Positions 57,853-64,000 of a stretch of 64,000 nt of DNA are shown piece after piece. The notes below the pieces were generated by a model that ran no database searches, had not been told where the DNA came from, and saw nothing but the letters and a program-made list of their open reading frames with translations. Position 1 is the stretch's first letter, and every line of letters starts with the position of its first letter. Position numbers and translations under genes: made by a program. Source of the stretch: Polyangiaceae bacterium (GTDB taxonomy: Bacteria > Myxococcota_A > Polyangia > Polyangiales > Polyangiaceae); the NCBI GenBank assembly GCA_025353725.1, contig JANXOF010000016.1, positions 1 to 64,000 on the forward strand, read 5' to 3'.

Positions 57853-60800
57853 GGCAAAGGCCGCGCGATCGGGAACGCGTTCAAGCTCGTTTGCGCGCGA
57901 AGTACGCGGCGTACCGCGCCTTCGGGAAGCGAGTAGGCGTCTGGCGAAGTGAGGTCGCCGTGAGGGACGAGGAGCCCGCTCTCATCCAACAGTTGAATCG
58001 TGACGTGGGCGGCCTCCTCAGCGCGGCGTTCGAGCTCCTCCGCAGCAAGCGTGTGGTCGATTCCCGTGCTTACGAAGTCTTCCGCGATGCGGGTTTTTGC
58101 GAGGACTTGAAGCTCGAAGGCGGAGACACTTTCCTCGCGCGCCAGGCGACGAAGAAGCACGCCGGCGACCGTCGCACGAGCGGCGATCTCGCTCTCGACC
58201 CACACGCGTACGGGGGACCCCTCACGCGCCTCGCGCTCGATGGCTTCGGTGGCGCCCTCAATGCCCACTTCGACCGCGCCAAGGCTACCTTGCCGTGCGC
58301 GCTCCGGATCGTAGAGTTCGAGAACCGAGGCACCGATGCGACGGAGCAAGAGCGGTACGCCTTGTGACTCTTCGACGATCCGCTTGAGCGCCGCCTCGGA
58401 AAAGCGAATGCCTTGGCGCGCGCCTAGGCTTCGCATCATCGTCGTTGCCGCGTCGTCACCGAGGCACGGAACGCAGACACGCTGAAAACTCCCCATAATG
58501 GACTGGTTCGCGAGCGTGCGAAGTGGCGCCCAAAGCAAAGGGTGAATGGCGCTCCCGAGAAGCACGCCCACGGGTGACCCCCCTTCGGCTCGCCCGTGAG
58601 CGTCACCGACAGCGCTTTTCAAACGGCCTATCACAATAGCGAGAACGTCGAGCGCGTGAGCGAGCTTCGTCGGCCCAACAGCCAGTACCTGCTCGACCTC
58701 ATCGAGAATGATGAGCAGTGGCGGCGGCCGACCCGACGCCTCACGGCATGCGCGTGAGAAATCCCGAAGCCAAAGCGTGAGCGTCGCCGCGTCGAGCGTC
58801 GCATTCGCATCCGGCGCGGGTCTCATCGCAGCCGTTGGCCAACGCGAGCGCGCGGACTCCTCGAGCGAGAGGCAGATGTAGCGAAGGATGGCGTTCACGG
58901 CGACGGCCGGGTTGTCGTCGTGACCGATTTCGTGATCGAACCCGGCGAGGTCGACGTACGCGGACGGCCCGGGAAGGCGGCGAGCGACCTCGAGCGTGAG
59001 CGACGACTTACCAAAGCGACGGAGGCCGGTCACCACCGTCCAATGTCCCGCCTGCGCGGAGGCGAGCAAGCCCGAAACCAAACGCTCTCGATTGAAAAAT
59101 TGAGCGGACGAGGTGATGCGCCCGCGAAGCTCAAACGGGTTTCCGCGGAGCGACGACTGCTCCACGAGGTCCAGCACGTCGTGCGCACTCTTCGACCATC
59201 GCGCGCGGCTCACGGCGATTGGGAGAATCTGCACGGCGCGCGAACCGCCTTTCGCCGCCCACTCGAGCATCGCGCGAATCGCGGACAAGTCGGGTGAGGC
59301 GTCGTCGTCGTGCTCGAGTAGCACCACGGAGGCTCCGGCTCGCCGCGCGACGAACGCCGCGTGGTTGACGTCGCGCTCCAGAACGCGCGTGCCTTTCGGT
59401 GTTCGAACGACGAGCGCCGTCGTTCCCCACTGCTCCCATGCCGCGTCCGACGGGAGCGCAAGCTCGAGAGCGTCGTAACGCGAGGGGAGCAGGTTTCGCA
59501 GGCGGTCCGCACGCGAAGAAAGGCCTATCGCCTCGAAAAATGCGCTCGTGTCACGCGCCCACGAGGCGTAGGAAGTCCTCGCTGCGCGCAGGCGCCTCGC
59601 CCATACGGCAGCCCCAAACAGCGCCGCGAGCAAAAGCAACGATCCCACAAGCTTGCGCGAGCGTGTCGACCACGTCTCTTGCAGACGAAGGACAAGCGCA
59701 CAGTCATACGCCGCGTCGGACGCAAGCTCGCCGCACCGCAGGCAGCGCGCGTCCGTGAGCCCTATCAGCGCGCAGGCCGACCCGCCTCGACTCACGTGAG
59801 AAAACCATTCGCCGGTCGTTTGCGAAGCGTCGTAACGCACCGCCTCAACGGGACGCGACGAGCGCGCGTCGACGCGAAAGGGCGGACCGTCCGTCCCCTC
59901 GCCGAAGCCACGCGCGAAGAGAGCGAGACGGCTCAGCGCGTCCGCGAACGTAGCGGGGTCTCCGCGCCGCTCTTCGCAATGGGCGCGAAGCCGAGCCATC
60001 AACGTTGCAGGGGCGTCTTTATCCGTGCCAACGGCCTCGTCGGGCGACGGGGGATGCACGAACGCGCCGTCGATCGACGCGGACTTTCCCTCCCAAAGAA
60101 GGCGGGCGTAATCCGCGCAAAGACGTAGCGGCGCACCCGCGTCATCGAGCGGCTTCGACGCAAGCGCCGTCCACGCCGAAACGGCGACGTCGAACTCGTG
60201 CGAAGGCACGGCGCACGTCGACGGGGCAGGCATCGTTTGCATCGAGCGCACGGCGCGAGCGCAGGTAGCGGCGCTGGAACCCTCGACCCACTGTTTTTTG
60301 ATCGCGTCGACTTTCTCAAGCTTTGCGGCGGTGAGAGACCGAGCGGGCGGGAGCGTCGCCGCTAGCCACACGCCGTACGGTGCACGCTCGGTGGCGTCGT
60401 CCAGGTAACATGCGAAGAGCTTTGCCTGCGCGGCTTCGGCAATTTCACGCCACGGGTCGACGCCCTTTGCGATGTGCGGCGTTGGGAAGTCTTCAATCCA
60501 CGGCGCGATGGACTCCGGCGTGAGAGCTCCGCATTCCGTCGCCCAAACCTCCTGGACGCGACGCTGCACGACCAGCGAACCGCTCGACTCAAGCAGCTGC
60601 TGAATCTGGCGCGCGCGACCGCATTCGAGAGCGTCTGCGGCCCCCGCGCCACACGGCGCCGCGATTTGAAACGCACGCACGAGGTGCATCGCCGCGCTTA
60701 GTGGAGCGCCCGCAGGCCCAGCGACTGCCGCGTGAGCGTGTTGAGCTTCAGCGATGAGGTCGGCGTCGAGCGGCGAAGCACTCGCAAACCAGGCGTCTAT

Positions 60801-61463
60801 CGCAACGCCGTTGCGCCCTCGAAGCTGTTCCCACGAACGGGGCGCGACGATCTTCAACGCCTCAATAAGCAGCCGTCGATGAAAAAGCCTGCCGCCTCCG
60901 CCCTTCGTAAACCGCTGGAGCGAGCGTTCAATCGGCGTGTTCCCGCCGCGCGCGCGGGGCAGCGCATCTGTCTCACCCGATTGGTAAGACGCTATCTGGC
61001 CAAGCCACGCCGAGGCGTTCGTCCAGCCGCTAAACGTGCCGTCTAAGCGCGTTTGCTGCTCTGGTGACACACATCCCGTGTCGGTCCCGCCGCGCGATTG
61101 GCCGCGCGCGAGATTGTCCGCGAACGCAGCCGTGGCCGTACACAGATGCTCGCGATCTTTGACGCACGTCTTCGAAGCCACGGCGCTCTGGTCGAGTCTC
61201 TCCGCCGTTGAGGCGAGCTCTTGCTTACAAACGAGTCCGTCGCGCTCTGCCGTGACTGCACTGCGCTGAGCCTCGACCACCGCGCGCTGCGACGCTTCGA
61301 GCGCACGCAGCTCAAGCTCACACGTCGCCCCGGCGTCCAACGCAAGCACGCGCTGCGCATGCGCTGGCGTTGGCCAGCACAACCCGCACGCCAGGATGCC
61401 CATCGCGATGGGCCGCGCGACACCTAGCGCCTTAGGAAAACAGTGCATGGCGCGGACTGACAT
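57849..61463 (-). CDS. Transmembrane STAND/AAA-type NTPase with Cys-rich periplasmic domain, 1204 aa
   Basis: A signal peptide (residues 1-36, AHA-Q cleavage) starts the protein. Residues 37-603 are exported, helical, and contain about 17 Cys, including CLRC at 574-577. One membrane helix spans about 604-622 (KLVGSLLLLAALFGAAVWA). A cytoplasmic alpha/beta region of about 120 residues follows, then an NTPase core: FFNRERLV, Walker A GLRRFGKSSL (813-822) and Walker B PLLIILDEVEQVL (Asp921-Glu922), then GVLLGSAIHPLLW. A helical/winged C-terminal part completes it. GxRRxGKSSL is typical of STAND-like AAA ATPases. The start overlaps the membrane gene upstream by 40 bases and its stop overlaps the TonB-like gene. 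Function unknown; a signal-transducing ATPase is inferred. Confidence 0.82.
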   Translation of the reverse strand: MSVRAMHCFPKALGVARPIAMGILACGLCWPTPAHAQRVLALDAGATCELELRALEASQRAVVEAQRSAVTAERDGLVCKQELASTAERLDQSAVASKTCVKDREHLCTATAAFADNLARGQSRGGTDTGCVSPEQQTRLDGTFSGWTNASAWLGQIASYQSGETDALPRARGGNTPIERSLQRFTKGGGGRLFHRRLLIEALKIVAPRSWEQLRGRNGVAIDAWFASASPLDADLIAEAQHAHAAVAGPAGAPLSAAMHLVRAFQIAAPCGAGAADALECGRARQIQQLLESSGSLVVQRRVQEVWATECGALTPESIAPWIEDFPTPHIAKGVDPWREIAEAAQAKLFACYLDDATERAPYGVWLAATLPPARSLTAAKLEKVDAIKKQWVEGSSAATCARAVRSMQTMPAPSTCAVPSHEFDVAVSAWTALASKPLDDAGAPLRLCADYARLLWEGKSASIDGAFVHPPSPDEAVGTDKDAPATLMARLRAHCEERRGDPATFADALSRLALFARGFGEGTDGPPFRVDARSSRPVEAVRYDASQTTGEWFSHVSRGGSACALIGLTDARCLRCGELASDAAYDCALVLRLQETWSTRSRKLVGSLLLLAALFGAAVWARRLRAARTSYASWARDTSAFFEAIGLSSRADRLRNLLPSRYDALELALPSDAAWEQWGTTALVVRTPKGTRVLERDVNHAAFVARRAGASVVLLEHDDDASPDLSAIRAMLEWAAKGGSRAVQILPIAVSRARWSKSAHDVLDLVEQSSLRGNPFELRGRITSSAQFFNRERLVSGLLASAQAGHWTVVTGLRRFGKSSLTLEVARRLPGPSAYVDLAGFDHEIGHDDNPAVAVNAILRYICLSLEESARSRWPTAAMRPAPDANATLDAATLTLWLRDFSRACREASGRPPPLLIILDEVEQVLAVGPTKLAHALDVLAIVIGRLKSAVGDAHGRAEGGSPVGVLLGSAIHPLLWAPLRTLANQSIMGSFQRVCVPCLGDDAATTMMRSLGARQGIRFSEAALKRIVEESQGVPLLLRRIGASVLELYDPERARQGSLGAVEVGIEGATEAIEREAREGSPVRVWVESEIAARATVAGVLLRRLAREESVSAFELQVLAKTRIAEDFVSTGIDHTLAAEELERRAEEAAHVTIQLLDESGLLVPHGDLTSPDAYSLPEGAVRRVLRAQTSLNAFPIARPLP

Positions 61464-63193
61464 GAGAACAAGGGCTGGAATTCAGACTGAGCAAGAAATG
61501 CAGCTCTCGTGAGATCGCCAACGATCAGCATACGGACCGAGCGATCCGCCACCACGCGCTCGATAAAGTCACGCGGCGCATCGGCGGCCAACCAGCGTGC
61601 GTCATGCGAAAGGTCGGTCGGCCACGCAAGGTAGGGCAGGTCGAGCGAGTCGTCGAACGCGACGGTCTCATGGTGCAGGACGTGGGCATGGGCATCGAGG
61701 AACTTGGTAGGTCGGCCATCCGCACCGACGGCGCGTGCGCGCGCGGCGGGTGCCATAGCGAGATACTCGAAAAGCGGCGGACCGTCGCCCGAAAGGCCAC
61801 GCCCGGCGTAACCAACTGAAAGGAGTGCGGAAGCAGCCGCAAGCCATAGCACCGACCTGCCGACGCGCCCTTCGAGATCGCGCATCGAGGATGCCGCGAG
61901 TGCAAGCAAGACGGCGGGAAAGGCGAAGACGTAGCGCGCGATGGCGGGATCTGGCGACGCAAGGGTGGCGGCCAAAGCCACGAGGAGAGGGACTGAACGA
62001 CGACGAAACGCAGCCATACACGCAAAAGGAAGCGCCACAAGAAAGACGACGCCAAGGCCTCCGAAACGCATGTCAAACGCCGGCGGAGCACTGAGGCTGC
62101 TCCACGAGCGCAGGATACGCAACAATCCGCGTCCTTCAAGGTGCGGTGCGGCCGCGCCCGATTCGAGGAGAAAGCGCATGGGCAAAACGCCCGAGAGATG
62201 GAGCGGGCCAACGTTCACTTGCACTGGCCAAATGGGATTACCGTGCCGCGCGAAGTTGACGACGTAGGACTCCGCGCCGAGGAACAGAATGGTTATCACC
62301 GCGACGGCAAGCGTCTTACGCCGCCCGTCACGCCAACCTCGAATGGCAACGATCGCGAAAAGAAGCACAGTTCCTAGTGGTGCGTTGGGCTTCGACCCGA
62401 GGAACAACCCAAGCGAAACGCCCGCGAGCAATACGTTGCGTGCCGTCGCCGGAGCGAGCACAAAACAGACGCTCGCCAGGAGCAGCGAAGCCGACGCGAC
62501 ATCTACGTAATTCGTCGGAAGCTGCAGGAAGACTGCAGGCAAGGTCAGCCACGCGAGACCTGCCGCAACTGCATGGTCACGGCGCGCACCGAAGTCTCGA
62601 GCAAGCGTCGCGATGGCTAAAGCGCCCAGCAGTCCGAAAGGGATTTGGGCTGCGTCGACCAGGCGATCATCGGGCAGCATCGCGCGCCACGCGAGAAAGA
62701 CGTGTTCAACGACATGCGGATACGTAGATATATAAAATAGGTCGGGGGGAACGTCTGCAAAGGAGCCGTGCTGCAACACGAAATCGACATACGGCAAATG
62801 ATAGCCGAGCGAGTCCCACTGCCAGACGGGCAACAGGTACGCCGCCGCAAGGCACACCATCAACGCGGCGACGGAGAGAACCACCAGCGGCGAGCTCTCT
62901 ACGGTAACGAGTTGGCGCCACGGGAGAGCGAGCTTCCACTCACGCCGCCACGCGCAAAGCGCGACCGTTCCCACGAGAAGCACCCCGAAGAGACTCGCTT
63001 GGCGGACCCATCCAAAAGCCCCAAGAAGACGCACTACGGTCCCAAGGAGCCCAAGACCCAGAATCGCGCCGCCGAGAACCTGTCGCCGGGGTTCATCCGC
63101 GAAGAGTGTCGCTCCAAGCCGCATGACGACGACCGCGAACAGCGCGAGCGCGAGCGGCAACACGCCCCAAGCCGTAGACAACAAGGTGGCCAT
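61424..63193 (-). CDS. GT-C-like integral membrane protein
   Basis: From ATG 63193 the product has 589 residues, with about eleven helices and a soluble C-terminal region of 120 residues. Between helices the stretch LPVWQWDSLGYHLPYVDFVL contains the Asp and Tyr typical of the first periplasmic loop of GT-C glycosyltransferases (Trp-Asp-Ser-x-x-Tyr-His), and FISTYPHVVEH carries further His residues. The donor would be a lipid-linked sugar, but neither activity nor substrate is shown. TTG 63232 gives a longer reading. It is the first gene of the operon with the NTPase. Confidence 0.75.
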   Translation of the reverse strand: MATLLSTAWGVLPLALALFAVVVMRLGATLFADEPRRQVLGGAILGLGLLGTVVRLLGAFGWVRQASLFGVLLVGTVALCAWRREWKLALPWRQLVTVESSPLVVLSVAALMVCLAAAYLLPVWQWDSLGYHLPYVDFVLQHGSFADVPPDLFYISTYPHVVEHVFLAWRAMLPDDRLVDAAQIPFGLLGALAIATLARDFGARRDHAVAAGLAWLTLPAVFLQLPTNYVDVASASLLLASVCFVLAPATARNVLLAGVSLGLFLGSKPNAPLGTVLLFAIVAIRGWRDGRRKTLAVAVITILFLGAESYVVNFARHGNPIWPVQVNVGPLHLSGVLPMRFLLESGAAAPHLEGRGLLRILRSWSSLSAPPAFDMRFGGLGVVFLVALPFACMAAFRRRSVPLLVALAATLASPDPAIARYVFAFPAVLLALAASSMRDLEGRVGRSVLWLAAASALLSVGYAGRGLSGDGPPLFEYLAMAPAARARAVGADGRPTKFLDAHAHVLHHETVAFDDSLDLPYLAWPTDLSHDARWLAADAPRDFIERVVADRSVRMLIVGDLTRAAFLAQSEFQPLFSCQSAPCTVFLRR

Positions 63194-63314
63194 CAGGCAC
63201 CGCGGTTTACTGCCCTCTCGCCGCCCAGCCAAGCAAGCGTCACGAAAGCCAGTAAAATTGAGCGTTACTCATCGGCTAGCCTGCTGCGCGACAGCGGGGC
63301 CTGCACGCCCCCCC

Positions 63315-63527
63315 TTACTGAGCGATAAATTTGGCACGAAACAGATACGCGGGCGTCACTTTCCTTACGATGTCTTCCAAAAGGTCGGTCATCGCAGGCC
63401 GTCGAGACGAGCTGTAACAAGGCGCACCGAGCGGGTCCTCGTTAGATAATTCAGCGTTTTTTCGGAGCCCTAGCAAGTCTGTCGCAAACTCTTTTCGCGG
63501 CACGAAAGTTGCTATGTCTGCTCCCAT
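63315..63527 (-). CDS. Possible small protein, 70 aa
   Basis: ATG 63527 has a near-ideal ribosome site (GGGAG with six bases spacing). The product is basic with a helical C-terminus (PAMTDLLEDIVRKVTPAYLF) and one Cys, and has no known family. It is divergent from the glutamine-synthetase-like gene, 142 bases between starts, and lies 121 bases upstream of the membrane-protein operon. The same frame is open back to 63812, but that part lies over the GS-like gene. Nothing else is seen in 63194-63669. Confidence 0.45.
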   Translation of the reverse strand: MGADIATFVPRKEFATDLLGLRKNAELSNEDPLGAPCYSSSRRPAMTDLLEDIVRKVTPAYLFRAKFIAQ

Positions 63528-63669
63528 GAAGCTCTCCCTGCTCTCCGTCTCGCCCGGCGAAACCTCCATGAAGCTCGGTCTACTGTTTGACGGCGACGTA
63601 AGCCGCACCGCCTGACACAAGGCCTGCAACGCCTGCGCGACCTCCGCGGAGGGTGATACCTTCGACGCG

Positions 63670-64000
63670 ATGAAGGCCGCAACGACCAAGGCAAGGTTTG
63701 AGGAGCACAAAGTCCGTACCGGCCACGAGATTCGCAAGGTCAAGGTGGGCGGCTTCGACGTCGACGGCGTTCTCCGGGGCAAGTTCGTCTCACTCGAAAA
63801 ATTCTGGAACATGGTCGATCACGGGTTCGGCTTTTGCGACGTCGTTTTCGGTTGGGACATCGGCGATGTTCTCTACGACAACGCCAAAGTGACGGGCTGG
63901 GACACGGGTTATCCGGATGCTCACGCCACCATCGATTTGTCGACGCTTCGCTTTCCGCCCGGCGAGCCCGATACGGCTATCTTCCTGGTCGACTTTGTAA
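63670..64000 (+). CDS. Glutamine synthetase family protein, N-terminal part (runs off right edge)
   Basis: The frame from ATG 63670 is open to the window edge (110 codons). It matches the beta-grasp domain of glutamine-synthetase-family enzymes: FDVDGVLRGKFVSLEKFW, GFGFCDVVFGWDIGDVLYDN, TGYPDAHATIDLSTL and a closing FLVDF. The DGVLRGK entry is more like the PuuA/gamma-glutamylpolyamine synthetase and GlnA-like branch than classical GlnA. It would join an amine to glutamate with ATP; the substrate needs the missing catalytic part. GGAGGG lies rather far (16 bases) upstream. Confidence 0.88.
   Translation, partial: MKAATTKARFEEHKVRTGHEIRKVKVGGFDVDGVLRGKFVSLEKFWNMVDHGFGFCDVVFGWDIGDVLYDNAKVTGWDTGYPDAHATIDLSTLRFPPGEPDTAIFLVDFV

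Noticed and set aside
63528-63812. Extension of the small minus-strand frame over the GS-like gene
   Set aside because: The extension is antisense to clear glutamine-synthetase-family sequence, whereas ATG 63527 has its own ribosome site.

Overview
The window reads as chromosomal DNA of a high-GC, predatory or soil-type member of the Myxococcota, most likely the Polyangia/Sorangiineae side. This is inferred from several kinds of gene: a secreted M4 protease with a MYXO-CTERM-like tail, two-domain FHA proteins, a Ser/Thr protein kinase, a fibro-slime (PA14-type) lipoprotein, many short lipoproteins, a CcmE of the Cys variant, and a PhaR-type PHA regulator. No phage, insertion sequence or CRISPR array is visible. 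The species cannot be fixed from the sequence alone.

Layout. 1-13 kb: the 5' part of an RNase E/G gene leaves through the left edge with a 15-copy 9-bp repeat in its coding frame. After a 0.9 kb gap come a secreted metalloprotease, an ABC exporter with a MaoC hydratase, a trypsin-like lipoprotein, and a minus-strand operon (LOR/SDH-type protein, a two-gene split MFS/spermidine-synthase-like protein, an XRE regulator). 12.6-24 kb: a U32 protein of the RlhA type, a PilZ protein, then a five-gene plus-strand operon. That operon holds a TPR membrane protein, an OmpR-type regulator, a sensor kinase, a signal-peptidase-I homologue that has lost both catalytic residues, and a zinc-ribbon/double-FHA protein. 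It is followed by PcnB (minus strand) and DnaK with a clear terminator.

24-40 kb: a GGDEF protein, a sigma-54 activator facing a soluble histidine kinase, tRNA-Arg(CCG), an HNH nuclease, and a plus-strand run (CcmE, an unknown protein, a TPR protein, a flavin/NAD oxidoreductase-like protein, a Ser/Thr kinase). The kinase converges on a minus-strand double-FHA membrane protein, glutathione synthase and an ECF sigma/anti-sigma pair. PhaR, an orphan ABC ATPase and a TlpA-like thioredoxin follow. 40-56.8 kb: an NtrY-like kinase coupled to an unknown protein, a broken Uma2 nuclease gene, a PNPOx-like protein, lipoproteins, AspRS, membrane proteins of unknown function, a PIG-L lipoprotein, a processive GT2 glycosyltransferase and the fibro-slime lipoprotein.

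56.8-64 kb: a translationally coupled minus-strand operon of three genes encodes a GT-C-like membrane protein, a 1204-residue transmembrane protein with a Cys-rich periplasmic half and a cytoplasmic STAND/AAA-type NTPase, and a TonB-like protein. This is the strongest candidate here for an undescribed system. The window ends inside a glutamine-synthetase-family gene. Cyclic-di-GMP genes (GGDEF, PilZ, and a GT2 synthase of the type such signals often control) and Ser/Thr-phosphorylation genes (kinase, two FHA proteins) recur, so the region is rich in signalling, envelope and surface functions.
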